In this document: in pieces, positions 25,042-34,128 of the stretch | Layout: each line of letters starts with the position of its first letter | Numbering within the stretch: position 1 is the first letter of the stretch | Source: Flavobacterium sp. UBA6135 | GTDB lineage: Bacteria > Bacteroidota > Bacteroidia > Flavobacteriales > Flavobacteriaceae | NCBI RefSeq assembly: GCF_002428305.1 | Contig: NZ_DIVJ01000048.1 | Span: forward strand, 62,001-126,000 | DNA length: 64,000 nucleotides | Direction of reading: 5' to 3' | Position numbers and translations under genes: made by a program | Notes under the pieces: generated by a model | The model's database searches: none | What the model was told of the DNA's origin: nothing | Seen by the model: the letters and a program-made list of their open reading frames with translations, nothing else

Positions 25042-25768
25042 CTTTTAAAAATTCATTAAAATCGGCTGCCAATTTACCTAATAAAAAAGTAGCTCTTGTT
25101 TTGTTTTTTTGATTTAAAGCAGTCGCCAAATCGGCATCTTCAACTACATAATATTTGAAACCATCAACATATAATTCGGGAATTTTTAATGTGTTATTAA
25201 AAAAATCTCCATCATAAAAATCGTCCAGTTTTTCTAATAAAAATTCGCGTTTTTCAACTAAAATTTCTTTCTTCAGCATTTTAGTCCTTCCTGAAATCCA
25301 ATTCAAAATTGGGTCAATCGGAAGAATTCCACCACCGGAAGTTGCGGTATACAATTTTCGTTCAGCTGGTGTGTATTTTTTTGGGGTATAATCAATAATT
25401 CCCAAATCTTTAGCGTTAATTTTTGTGTATTCAGTAACAACTACTTCTTCTAATTCTGTGATTTTTTCTTGTAATTTAATTGAAACAAAACCGGTTTCAA
25501 ATTCTTTTTTACTAATGCTTTTTCGAGCATATTCCAAATGTACTGCAGAAAAAACCAACAAATCATCTTCCTTTGCTAGAATTGAAAAATCGCCTTTACT
25601 ATCTGAAACTGTTGATTTTTCATTTACTAAATTTAAAACATGAACTCCTTCAGGTGAGGCACCTTCTACTTCAATTTTGCCTTTTATAATTTTTTCAGAA
25701 TTCTCCTGAGCCATTACTTGAATAGCAAAAAAAGAAATGAAAAATAGATACAAGTACTTTTTTATCAC
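25031..25768 (-). CDS. Carboxypeptidase-regulatory-like domain protein (copy 1)
   Basis: 245 residues from a GTG at 25768; no ATG lies near the conserved N-terminus. Signal peptide of about 20 residues (ends VMAQ), CarboxypepD_reg-like domain at about 25-115 (IKGKIEVEGASPEGVHVLNLVNEKSTVSDSKGDFSI), then a basic helical tail without a receptor barrel. First gene of the run that continues with its paralogue, the DUF6702 gene and the M1 peptidase. Function unknown; the shared order suggests joint work in the cell envelope. Confidence 0.75.
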   Translation of the reverse strand: MIKKYLYLFFISFFAIQVMAQENSEKIIKGKIEVEGASPEGVHVLNLVNEKSTVSDSKGDFSILAKEDDLLVFSAVHLEYARKSISKKEFETGFVSIKLQEKITELEEVVVTEYTKINAKDLGIIDYTPKKYTPAERKLYTATSGGGILPIDPILNWISGRTKMLKKEILVEKREFLLEKLDDFYDGDFFNNTLKIPELYVDGFKYYVVEDADLATALNQKNKTRATFLLGKLAADFNEFLKDEN

Positions 25769-25967
25769 AAATAAAATGATTGATTTAAAACCTTAATTAT
25801 TCTAACGAACTTACGAATTTTTACGGATAAAAGCTATTGTTTTAAACAGCAAAAAAAATCCATTTGCCAAATTTATTTTTTGTAAAAATAACAACTGTTT
25901 CCCTTAATTTACTCCCAATCACTTACTAATATTTTGTTAATCTGAAAGTTTAAAGGCTTAATTAAAT

Positions 25968-25994
25968 TTGAATAACCAATATTAAGTAACTTTG
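25968..25994 (+). promoter_or_regulatory. Promoter of pepE
   Basis: TTG at 25968-25970, 16-bp spacer, TAACTTTG at 25987-25994; a good Bacteroidota promoter 16 bp before the ATG at 26011. Confidence 0.65.
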
Positions 25995-26010
25995 TTTTAA
26001 ATAAATTTTG

Positions 26011-26712
26011 ATGAAAAACCTACTTATTGCAAGCACTTCAACTTTACATAATGGAGGCTATTTAGACTACCTATTACCGGAATTAAAAGAACATTTTAAA
26101 GGTTGTTCTGAAATTATTTTTATTCCATATGCCAGACCAGGCGGCATTTCACATGATGATTATACCACAAAAGTGAAAGCTGTTTTTTCAACAATAAATA
26201 TTGCCGTAAAAGGTTTACATGAATTTAAAAACCCAAGTGAAGCTATTCTAGATGCAAGTGGAATTTTCACAGGAGGTGGCAATACTTTTCTATTGGTTAC
26301 ACAATTGTACAAAAATAATTGCATGACCGTTTTAAAACAAGCTTTGGAAAACGGAACTCCCTATTTAGGAACCAGTGCCGGAAGTAACATTTGTGGCATT
26401 TCTATGCAAACCACAAACGACATGCCTATCATTTATCCGCCAAGTTTTGAAACGCTGGGAGTTATTCCGTTTAATTTGAATCCGCATTATTTGGATCCCG
26501 ATACAAATTCAACTCACATGGGCGAAACCCGTGAAACAAGAATTAAAGAATTTCATCAATTCAATAACCTTTCTGTTTTGGGTTTACGCGAAGGAAGCTG
26601 GCTTGATGTAAAAGGGGATTTAATAGTATTAAAAGGAGCATTAACCGCTAGATTATTTCAACCCAATAAAGAGCCTTCAGAATTGCCAACAGAAAGTAAA
26701 ATGAATTTTTAA
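26011..26712 (+). CDS. pepE: Dipeptidase E (peptidase S51, aspartyl dipeptidase)
   Basis: Cleaves dipeptides with N-terminal aspartate; cytoplasmic serine peptidase. 233 residues from the ATG at 26011 (an upstream TTG at 26008 is a less likely start). GGGNTF at 88-93, nucleophile S122 in GTSAGS, D137 and H159 (NPHYLDP) match the catalytic triad positions known from the Salmonella/E. coli enzyme. Single gene with its own promoter and terminator. Confidence 0.93.
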   Translation: MKNLLIASTSTLHNGGYLDYLLPELKEHFKGCSEIIFIPYARPGGISHDDYTTKVKAVFSTINIAVKGLHEFKNPSEAILDASGIFTGGGNTFLLVTQLYKNNCMTVLKQALENGTPYLGTSAGSNICGISMQTTNDMPIIYPPSFETLGVIPFNLNPHYLDPDTNSTHMGETRETRIKEFHQFNNLSVLGLREGSWLDVKGDLIVLKGALTARLFQPNKEPSELPTESKMNF

Positions 26713-26736
26713 TTTTTTGATAGCATTGATAAAAAC

Positions 26737-26769
26737 AAAAAACCTCAAGCTTTCGTTTGAGGTTTTTTT
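26737..26769. terminator. Bidirectional terminator between pepE and tRNA-Gly
   Basis: Stem AACCTCAA/TTTGAGGTT flanked by A and T runs, eight-base loop. Works for pepE on plus and for the tRNA on minus. Confidence 0.8.
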
Positions 26770-26771
26770 AG

Positions 26772-26844
<73 letters not shown>

Positions 26845-26855
26845 TTTTGTGAGTG

Positions 26856-26882
26856 CAAATATAGAAAATTAGTTTTCTTCAA
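26856..26882 (-). promoter_or_regulatory. Promoter of tRNA-Gly
   Basis: Minus strand TTG (26880-26882), 16-bp spacer, TATATTTG (26856-26863), 11 bp before the tRNA 5' end. Textbook spacing for the Bacteroidota housekeeping sigma factor. Confidence 0.75.
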
Positions 26883-27010
26883 TGCAAGTTTTTTTTAAAA
26901 ATATTTAATTGCTTCGTAACAATTTAATCATGAAAACATTTTTAAATTTCTAATGGTTTTATTTTTAATTTGTTATACCTTTAGTTTTCAGGAAAAATTC
27001 GCACCCTTAC

Positions 27011-27463
27011 ATGAAAACCATCAAAGAAATAAGTTCACTTGAGACCTATTCTGTGAGACATCCCGTTTTAAGAGAGGGACAATCAATGGAATCCTGCAAA
27101 TTTGATGGTGATGATTTGACCTCAACCATTCATTTAGGTTTGTACATCAACGCCGCATTGGTTGGTGTTGTTTCTGTATTTGAAAAAAATTATGTTTTTT
27201 TTGATTCAAAAAAACAATTTCAAGTAAGAGGAGTGGCTGTTTTAAAACACCATCAAAAAATGGGTTATGGCGAAGAATTGCTTTTGGAGGCTGAAAATCA
27301 TGCAGTTAAATATTACGGCACTTTAATTTGGTTTAATGCTCGGGAAAATGCCGTGGGTTTTTATAAAAAAAAGGATTATGCAATTTGTGGAGATCCCTTT
27401 TTTATTGAAAATATTGGCAAACATTTTGTAATGTATAAAAATCTTAATCCGATTCGTTACTAA
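27011..27463 (+). CDS. GNAT-family N-acetyltransferase
   Basis: 150 residues; acetyl-CoA-dependent transferase fold. The acetyl-CoA-binding motif is visible as RGVAVLKHHQKMGYGEELLLEAE (about 77-99, with Q-x-x-G-x-G/E variant as HQKMGYGEELL), followed by WFNARENAVGFYKKKDY, typical of the C-terminal beta-bulge. Resembles ElaA/YitI-like small acetyltransferases; substrate unknown. Starts at the ATG at 27011; the following transpeptidase gene begins 1 bp after its stop, so the two are co-transcribed. Confidence 0.85.
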   Translation: MKTIKEISSLETYSVRHPVLREGQSMESCKFDGDDLTSTIHLGLYINAALVGVVSVFEKNYVFFDSKKQFQVRGVAVLKHHQKMGYGEELLLEAENHAVKYYGTLIWFNARENAVGFYKKKDYAICGDPFFIENIGKHFVMYKNLNPIRY

Positions 27464-27464
27464 T

Positions 27465-29048
27465 ATGAGTAGAAGTTACTTTTTCATTGTATTGCTTGTT
27501 ACCCTCTTTTCCTGTAAAGATAAAAATAAACTCATTGAAACTGATGTAGAAGATGAAACTACAATCAATACAGTTGAGAACAGAATTGCAGTAATAGATT
27601 CTGTTTTTCTTTCAAAAACTAACGATTCTATGTTGATTTCATTTTACAAAAAAAATGCATTGAAAACATTTTGGTCAAATCATTCGTGTCGTGAAAATTT
27701 GGTCCAATTATTTCAATCTGTTGAATTTGATGGGCTACATTCAAAAGATTTTGATTTAAAAAAAATAAACAAAAATGAAAAATCATTTCAAAAATTAAAT
27801 GACAATGAATTAGTTGACTATGATTTTTTACTAACCAAAAATCTGATTCAATACATAAAAAAAGTAGCTATAGGTTCACTTGATCCCCAATCGCTTTACA
27901 AAGATTGGGATTTAAAAAAAAACAAAATCGACATACAAGAACACTTGCTTGATTTTCAAAAAAAGGATTCTTTTGATTATGCACTTTTTAGAATAAAACC
28001 AAAACACAAAGTATATCAAAGTTTAGAAGAAGCACTAAAATTATTGGAAACTTTTCCAAAAGACGATTTGAGCAAAATTGAAATCTCAGATAAAATTGTT
28101 GCAAACGATACAAACAATGTACTTATTCCAATCAAAAAAAGATTGATGTATTGGAACGATTTAAAACCCATTGATAGCTTAACTTCTATTTATGATGAAT
28201 CGACACAAAATGCGATAAAAAAATTCCAAATGCGTCACGGCTTAGCTCCGGATGGTATTATTGGAAAAGGAACTGTTGCCGCTTTAAATTTCTCAAAAGA
28301 AAAAAGAAAAGCACAAATTATTGTCAACATGGAACGCTGGAGATGGTATCCAAAAGAATTTGAAAGAGACTATTTGATAATCAATATTCCCGATTACACT
28401 TTATTGGCTATTAAAGACAAAGACACTTCAAGAACCCATAAAGTTATTGTTGGAACAGCAAAAAGAAGCACACCAATTCTCTCTTCAAAATTGAGTTATG
28501 TTGTTTTTAATCCTACTTGGACAGTGCCACCAACTATTTTAAAAGAAGATGTGATTCCCGCAACTCAAAAAAACAGAAGTTATTTGGCCAAAAAGAACAT
28601 TACTGTTTATGATTCAAAAGGACAAATTGTTTCAGCTGAAAATTGGCAAGCCTCTCAAGCAAGAAGTTATCGCTATGTACAAAGTCCGGGATCAAGTAAT
28701 TCATTGGGATTAGTGAAAATTATGTTTCCTAACAGATTTTCAGTTTATCTTCACGACACGAATACTCGAGGGTATTTTGAACGCGAAAACAGATCGATAA
28801 GTTCTGGATGTGTAAGGGTTCAAAACCCTTTTGAATTAACAGAATACCTTTTGAACGATCCTGAAAAATGGAACAAAGAAAGAATTGATGAAATTATTAA
28901 AGAAGGTGCAACAAAAAATGTAAACATTAATCATAATTGCTACATCCATTTATTATATTGGACCGCTTGGAGTGAAAATGGTCAACTTATTTTCAGAGAT
29001 GACATTTATAATTTAGATGCTGAATTGTATAAAAAACTAAGAAACTAA
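27465..29048 (+). CDS. L,D-transpeptidase lipoprotein, YcbB/LdtD type
   Basis: Makes 3-3 cross-links or other L,D-linkages in peptidoglycan. 527 residues. Signal ending in lipobox LFSC with lipid-carrying C17; YcbB scaffold domain (about 50-230); peptidoglycan-binding domain at about 235-276 (TQNAIKKFQMRHGLAPDGIIG); YkuD catalytic domain at 285-500 with H430 and the SSGCVR motif carrying nucleophile C449. Its stop overlaps that of a second, unrelated-length L,D-transpeptidase on the other strand by 12 bp. Confidence 0.92.
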   Translation: MSRSYFFIVLLVTLFSCKDKNKLIETDVEDETTINTVENRIAVIDSVFLSKTNDSMLISFYKKNALKTFWSNHSCRENLVQLFQSVEFDGLHSKDFDLKKINKNEKSFQKLNDNELVDYDFLLTKNLIQYIKKVAIGSLDPQSLYKDWDLKKNKIDIQEHLLDFQKKDSFDYALFRIKPKHKVYQSLEEALKLLETFPKDDLSKIEISDKIVANDTNNVLIPIKKRLMYWNDLKPIDSLTSIYDESTQNAIKKFQMRHGLAPDGIIGKGTVAALNFSKEKRKAQIIVNMERWRWYPKEFERDYLIINIPDYTLLAIKDKDTSRTHKVIVGTAKRSTPILSSKLSYVVFNPTWTVPPTILKEDVIPATQKNRSYLAKKNITVYDSKGQIVSAENWQASQARSYRYVQSPGSSNSLGLVKIMFPNRFSVYLHDTNTRGYFERENRSISSGCVRVQNPFELTEYLLNDPEKWNKERIDEIIKEGATKNVNINHNCYIHLLYWTAWSENGQLIFRDDIYNLDAELYKKLRN

Positions 29049-29747
29049 TTTAGATTGAACCGTGTATTTTGGAGAAGGATAGTAAATGAAAAGACATGAT
29101 TTTTCTTTTATTACATTGATGATGTCCTTTGTCAACTCAATCGGTAATGCAGGGCAGCCTTGGCTTCTTCCTAACCTGCCGGTTTGTTTCACAAATTTAT
29201 CAGAAACATAATCTGCACCATGAATTACAATAGCACGATCTCTAGCTTTATCATTGATGCCTTTTTCTAATCCATCTAAACGTAATGAAAACCCATGCTT
29301 CCCAATATAGGTTTCAGCGGTAGCATAAAATCCTAAACTACTTTGATACGATTCTTCTTTGTTTGAAAATTGTTTTGCAAATTCCTCACCGGTGTTTCTG
29401 CCGTGAGCCACTAAAGTGTGGTATAAAATTTTGTGAGTAGTCATATCAATAACCCACATTCTTTTTTCGGTTGAAGACAACGTAAAATCAATAATTGTTA
29501 AAACATCTTTTTTGATTTTTCCGGTTTCCTTCAATTGATAAAAACCTTCAAGAGCAGAAGAAAAACTCTGCATATTAGGAAGAATGGAAAAATTTGAATT
29601 TTTCAATTCAGAATAAGCAGAATTGACTTTTGATTCAAAAGTAACAGGTGCATTTACGGCAACTAGTTTGGGGTCGGTACTTGTTTTAAATGTTGTTGAT
29701 GATGTTAAACATATTGTCAACAAAACTGTAAATATCTTGTATATCAT
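29037..29747 (-). CDS. Murein L,D-transpeptidase catalytic domain protein (YkuD-like)
   Basis: 236 residues. Signal peptide of about 18 residues, then a catalytic domain with AIVIHGADYVSD (H176) and SQGCPALP (C198), the form seen in the 'murein L,D-transpeptidase catalytic domain family' of Bacteroidota. It lacks a peptidoglycan-binding domain. Activity could be transpeptidase, carboxypeptidase or amidase-like; the family is little tested. It converges on and overlaps the YcbB-type gene by 12 bp. Confidence 0.85.
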   Translation of the reverse strand: MIYKIFTVLLTICLTSSTTFKTSTDPKLVAVNAPVTFESKVNSAYSELKNSNFSILPNMQSFSSALEGFYQLKETGKIKKDVLTIIDFTLSSTEKRMWVIDMTTHKILYHTLVAHGRNTGEEFAKQFSNKEESYQSSLGFYATAETYIGKHGFSLRLDGLEKGINDKARDRAIVIHGADYVSDKFVKQTGRLGRSQGCPALPIELTKDIINVIKEKSCLFIYYPSPKYTVQSKLVS

Positions 29748-29782
29748 TGAAATTCTAGAAGTTACTGTTAGACTTGGGGCTC

Positions 29783-29812
29783 CAAAAGTAAATATTAAAA
29801 ATTAAAAACCAA
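29783..29812 (-). promoter_or_regulatory. Promoter of the YkuD-like gene
   Basis: Minus strand TTG (29810-29812), 19-bp spacer, TACTTTTG (29783-29790), 35 bp before the ATG at 29747. Confidence 0.6.
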
Positions 29813-29982
29813 GCGTTAGTTCAATTAATTCATAAACATTTCACTTTAAATTTGTTATATTTTTTGCACAAGTTAAATTAACGCACATTTTTACTTAATC
29901 GTATATAAATCTGTAACATTTTTTAAAATAAGCACTCTATTAAATATTCCAACTTCAATTTCTTAAGAAAATGATAAAGTAA

Positions 29983-30012
29983 TTGTAAGTAAAAATCTAT
30001 TATCTAAATTTG
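29983..30012 (+). promoter_or_regulatory. Promoter of the CBM9/DUF5916 gene
   Basis: TTG (29983-29985), 19-bp spacer, TAAATTTG (30005-30012). A TTG at 30010 that opens the reading frame is part of the -7 box and cannot be the start; the ATG at 30031 is. Confidence 0.65.
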
Positions 30013-30030
30013 AACGTTTTATATTCCAAT

Positions 30031-32433
30031 ATGCAAAAAGTTGCCCCATTCTTTCTTCTGTTTTTTTTGGTTACCACAACTTCAAACTTATATAGTCAAA
30101 AGAAATCTGTTCAAGCTGTAAAGACTTCGCAACCTGTAGTTATAGATGGAAAATTAGATGAATCCATTTGGCAAGAAGCACTTCCTGCATCAGATTTTAT
30201 TATGTTTGAACCGGACAATGGTCAACGGGAATTCAATGATAGAAAAACAGAAGTAAAAATTTTATATAATGACAATTCAATATATATAGGTGCAATTTTA
30301 TATGATAATCCGAATTTGATAAACAAAGAAATTACACAACGTGATCGATTTGGTGTTTCTGATCATTTTGGTATTTTTATTAATGGTTTTAACGACGGTC
30401 AGCAAGATTTTCGTTTTTTTGTGAGTGCTGCAGGAGTTCAGATGGACTGTTTAGCAACTGAGAATAATGAAGATTTTTCATGGGATGCAATTTGGGATAG
30501 CAAGGTTCAAATTACCGAATATGGTTGGGTTGTAGAAATGGAAATTCCTTTTGCGGCATTACGCTTTTCAAAAGAAGAAAGCCAAATATGGGGGTTGAAT
30601 ATTTTAAGAGAAATTAGACGTGACAGACAAAAATTTACTTGGAGTTTTATCGACAGAAACATTGGGAATGTTATAAATCAAGCTGGAGTTTTGACCGGAA
30701 TTGAAAACATAAAGCCTCCTACCCGATTATTTTTTATTCCTTACACTTCAGGCTATGTGGAATCTTCTACTACAAATACTATCAGTACCGGAAAAGTAGG
30801 TATGGATATCAAATACGGCATCAATGACTCTTTTACTCTAGACGCCATTTTAGTGCCTGATTTTGGTCAAGCTGCATTTGATAATGTGGTTTTAAATTTG
30901 GGGCCATTCGAACAACAATTTAATGAAAACCGCCCTTTCTTTACAGAAGGAACTGATTTATTTTCTAAAGGAAACTTACTTTATTCAAGAAGAATTGGTG
31001 GGCCGCCTTCATCCTATCCAACTATGAATGAGGAAGAACAAGTCATTGAATATCCTAATACCGTAAACTTATTAAATGCAGTAAAAATTTCGGGGCGAAC
31101 CGATGATGGTTTGGGGATTGGTTTTTTAAATGCGATAACCGAAAAAACAACCGCAAGAGTCTTAAATACACAAACCAACGAATCTAGAAATGTTGTTGTT
31201 GAACCACTTTCAAACTATAATATTCTTGTTTTTGATCAACGTTTTAATAAAAATTCTTCCGTATCTTTTATAAATACAAACGTATCAAGAGTTGGCGATT
31301 TTCGTGATGCTAATGTTAGTGCCGTTATATTTGACATCAATACTTCTGGAAATAAATACAATGTTTCGGGAGATCTAAAAATGAGCAGTATATATGATGT
31401 AGAAAATACAAATGGTTTTTCCAGTTATTTTAATGTGGCTAAAACTTTTGGCAAATCGAGGTATGGAATTGCAACAAAATATGTTTCTGAGCAATTTGAC
31501 ATTAATGATTTAGGAATAAATTTTGTGACAAATTATCATAATATTTATGCCTATTATAATTACAGAATTTTAAACCCAACAAAAAAATATAATTCATTTC
31601 GGGTTAACACAGATTATTATGTTGAAATTGAAAATACAACCGGAAAACTACAAGAACATTGGTTAAAAGCAAGTATAAATTCAACAACTTTAAAAAACGA
31701 TTACATCGGTTACAACTTATTAATTAGTCCTGTGCAAACGTTCAATTTTTATGAATCACGTGTTTCTGGGCGTGTTTTAGCTATTCCTGAAAATGTATAT
31801 GCAAACATTTTTTTCTCATCAAATTACAACAGAAAATTTGCACTTGATATTGAACCCAATATTCGGATTTTTAAACAAGAAAATAGAATAAATTATAACT
31901 TTTTTGTTAGTCCAAGATATCGATTTAACGACAGATTAACTTTGATTTATAGTGCCAATTATAACCGTCAAAATAGTGACATAGGCTGGGTTGATTTTAT
32001 GAATGACGACATTATTTTGGCAGAGAGAAATAGGTCTACGTTTACCAATTCGTTAACCGGAAAATATGCTATAAATGACAAAATGACTTTAAATTTAACT
32101 TCAAGACATTATTTTTCATTTGCTGAAAACATAAAATTTCATACACTTCTTGAAGACGGGAGTTTTGAAGAAAATCAAAACTATACAACAGATAAAGATG
32201 TAAATTTCAATTTGTGGAATTTTGATTTATCTTATTCTTGGTGGTTTGCTCCGGGAAGTCAAATCACGGCTTTATATAGAAACAACGCTCAAGATTTTAC
32301 GAGAGACATAAACAAAAACTACAGCTCTAATGTGAGTAATTTGTTTGAAACCAATTTAAATCATGTGTTTTCTGTGAGCTTACGTTATTTTATTGATTAC
32401 AATAAAGCCAAAAATTGGATTAAAAAAGCCTAA
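30031..32433 (+). CDS. Outer membrane protein with CBM9-like and DUF5916 domains
   Basis: 800 residues from the ATG at 30031. Signal peptide of about 23 residues, an N-terminal carbohydrate-binding module 9-like domain (about 30-210: IDGKLDESIWQEALPASDF, VKILYNDNSIYIGAILYD, WGLNILREIRRD), then a DUF5916 region that looks like a long beta-barrel with alternating strands up to the end. Common in Bacteroidota; function unknown, possibly ligand capture or a barrel-type transporter. Stands alone between its own promoter and that of gpmI. Confidence 0.85.
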   Translation: MQKVAPFFLLFFLVTTTSNLYSQKKSVQAVKTSQPVVIDGKLDESIWQEALPASDFIMFEPDNGQREFNDRKTEVKILYNDNSIYIGAILYDNPNLINKEITQRDRFGVSDHFGIFINGFNDGQQDFRFFVSAAGVQMDCLATENNEDFSWDAIWDSKVQITEYGWVVEMEIPFAALRFSKEESQIWGLNILREIRRDRQKFTWSFIDRNIGNVINQAGVLTGIENIKPPTRLFFIPYTSGYVESSTTNTISTGKVGMDIKYGINDSFTLDAILVPDFGQAAFDNVVLNLGPFEQQFNENRPFFTEGTDLFSKGNLLYSRRIGGPPSSYPTMNEEEQVIEYPNTVNLLNAVKISGRTDDGLGIGFLNAITEKTTARVLNTQTNESRNVVVEPLSNYNILVFDQRFNKNSSVSFINTNVSRVGDFRDANVSAVIFDINTSGNKYNVSGDLKMSSIYDVENTNGFSSYFNVAKTFGKSRYGIATKYVSEQFDINDLGINFVTNYHNIYAYYNYRILNPTKKYNSFRVNTDYYVEIENTTGKLQEHWLKASINSTTLKNDYIGYNLLISPVQTFNFYESRVSGRVLAIPENVYANIFFSSNYNRKFALDIEPNIRIFKQENRINYNFFVSPRYRFNDRLTLIYSANYNRQNSDIGWVDFMNDDIILAERNRSTFTNSLTGKYAINDKMTLNLTSRHYFSFAENIKFHTLLEDGSFEENQNYTTDKDVNFNLWNFDLSYSWWFAPGSQITALYRNNAQDFTRDINKNYSSNVSNLFETNLNHVFSVSLRYFIDYNKAKNWIKKA

Positions 32434-32462
32434 TTCATTCTTTTAAAAAGTTCTGCATTAAT

Positions 32463-32470
32463 TATCTTTG
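32463..32470 (+). promoter_or_regulatory. -7 promoter element of gpmI
   Basis: TATCTTTG, 16 bp before the gpmI ATG; no clear -33 TTG is seen at usual spacing. Confidence 0.45.
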
Positions 32471-32486
32471 TTTCAAATTCAAAGAA

Positions 32487-34004
32487 ATGAACAAAAAAGT
32501 AATCCTAATGATTTTAGACGGATGGGGCCATTCTCCCGATCCAAAAGTTTCTGCTATTGACAACGCCATCACACCTTTTATTGATTCACTTTACAGAAAT
32601 TATCCAAATGCTGAGCTACGAACTGACGGATTAAATGTTGGTCTTCCAGAAGGTCAAATGGGAAATTCTGAAGTGGGCCACATGAATTTAGGTGCCGGTA
32701 GAATTGTTTATCAGGAGTTAACCCGAATTAATTTAGCAGTTCAACACAAAACTTTAAACAATGAAACCGTTTTGCAAGATGCCTTTCAATACGCTAAAAC
32801 CAACAAAAAAGATGTTCATTTCTTAGGATTAGTATCTGATGGTGGGGTTCATTCTCACATTGATCATCTGAAAGGATTGGTTGATGCCACACAAGACTTT
32901 GGACTAGAAAATGTATATATTCATGCCTTTACTGACGGCAGAGATGTTGACCCAAAATCTGGTGTTCGATTTATTTCAGAAATTGAAAATTATTGCAAAA
33001 ACACTACCGTAAGATTAGCTTCAATCATTGGCAGATACTATGCCATGGATAGAGATAGAAGATGGGAACGTGTTAAACTTGCTTATGATCTTTTGGTTAA
33101 TGGCATAGGAAACCATTCACAAAATGCAGTTGATAGTCTTCAGGACAATTATGCAAAAGAGGTTACTGACGAATTTATTCAACCCATAATTATGGTTGAT
33201 GAAAACAATAAACCATTAAGCACAATTAAAAATGGTGATGTGGTTATCTTCTTTAATTTTAGAACTGATCGCGGCAGACAATTAACGGAAGTTTTGACTC
33301 AGTTTGATTGTCACGAGCAAAACATGCACCAATTGGATTTATACTATGTCACTTTAACTAATTATGATGAAACCTATAAAAACATTAAGGTAATATACAA
33401 CAAAGACAATATCACTGAAACATTAGGAGAAGTATTAGCCAAAAATCACAAAAAACAAATTCGAATAGCTGAAACTGAAAAATATCCTCATGTTACTTTC
33501 TTCTTTTCAGGTGGTCAAGAAGATGCTTTTGAAGGTGAAATACGAATATTAAGAAGTTCTCCGAAAGTAGCAACTTATGATTTAAAACCCGAAATGAGTG
33601 CTTTCGAATTAAAAGATGCTCTACTTCCTGAATTAGTAAAAGGTGAAGTTGATTTTGTATGTTTAAATTTTGCCAACGGAGATATGGTTGGTCACACTGG
33701 TGTAATGGAAGCAGCTATTAAAGCTTGTGAAGCCGTTGACATTTGTGTAAAAGAGGTTGTTGAAACAGCATTAGCAAATGGTTATACAACAATTGTAATT
33801 GCGGATCATGGTAATTGTGAAACTATGGTAAACCCAGATGGTTCGCCAAATACTGCTCATACAACCAATCCTGTTCCTGTTATTTTAGTAGATCCTGATA
33901 GAAATTATATAGAAAATGGTGTATTGGGAGACGTAGCACCAACAATATTGAAAATTATGGGAATTGAAAAACCAGATGCCATGACTGGAAAAGAACTGGT
34001 TTAA
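32487..34004 (+). CDS. gpmI: 2,3-bisphosphoglycerate-independent phosphoglycerate mutase
   Basis: Interconverts 3- and 2-phosphoglycerate in glycolysis with two Mn ions. 505 residues, normal length. Start MILDGWG with D11, phospho-serine S61 in GQMGNSEVGHMNLG, metal-site motifs HSHIDHL, DGRDVDP, DGDMVGHTG-like (ANGDMVGHTG) and IADHGNCE. Followed by a terminator, so monocistronic. Confidence 0.96.
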   Translation: MNKKVILMILDGWGHSPDPKVSAIDNAITPFIDSLYRNYPNAELRTDGLNVGLPEGQMGNSEVGHMNLGAGRIVYQELTRINLAVQHKTLNNETVLQDAFQYAKTNKKDVHFLGLVSDGGVHSHIDHLKGLVDATQDFGLENVYIHAFTDGRDVDPKSGVRFISEIENYCKNTTVRLASIIGRYYAMDRDRRWERVKLAYDLLVNGIGNHSQNAVDSLQDNYAKEVTDEFIQPIIMVDENNKPLSTIKNGDVVIFFNFRTDRGRQLTEVLTQFDCHEQNMHQLDLYYVTLTNYDETYKNIKVIYNKDNITETLGEVLAKNHKKQIRIAETEKYPHVTFFFSGGQEDAFEGEIRILRSSPKVATYDLKPEMSAFELKDALLPELVKGEVDFVCLNFANGDMVGHTGVMEAAIKACEAVDICVKEVVETALANGYTTIVIADHGNCETMVNPDGSPNTAHTTNPVPVILVDPDRNYIENGVLGDVAPTILKIMGIEKPDAMTGKELV

Positions 34005-34024
34005 AATTAAAATAGTTATATAAC

Positions 34025-34050
34025 AAAAAGCCACTTGAGTGGCTTTTTTT
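34025..34050 (+). terminator. Terminator of gpmI
   Basis: Stem GCCAC/GTGGC with a TTGA loop, A5 before and T7 after. Confidence 0.85.
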
Positions 34051-34071
34051 ATTAAAAAAAAGTTAATTACC

Positions 34072-34104
34072 CGCATATTTAATAGTTTTACTATTATATT
34101 TGCG
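34072..34104. promoter_or_regulatory. Inverted-repeat operator over the -7 box of the TetR efflux operon
   Basis: Arms 34072-34085 and 34091-34104 form a 14-bp inverted repeat (CGCATATTTAATAG against CGCAAATATAATAG, 12 of 14 matching) with a 5-bp centre. The right arm contains TATATTTG (34095-34102), a perfect -7 element, 27 bp before the TetR start. An arrangement in which a TetR dimer covers the promoter of its own operon is the natural inference. Confidence 0.6.
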
Positions 34105-34128
34105 ATATAATTTATTAACTATGTGATT

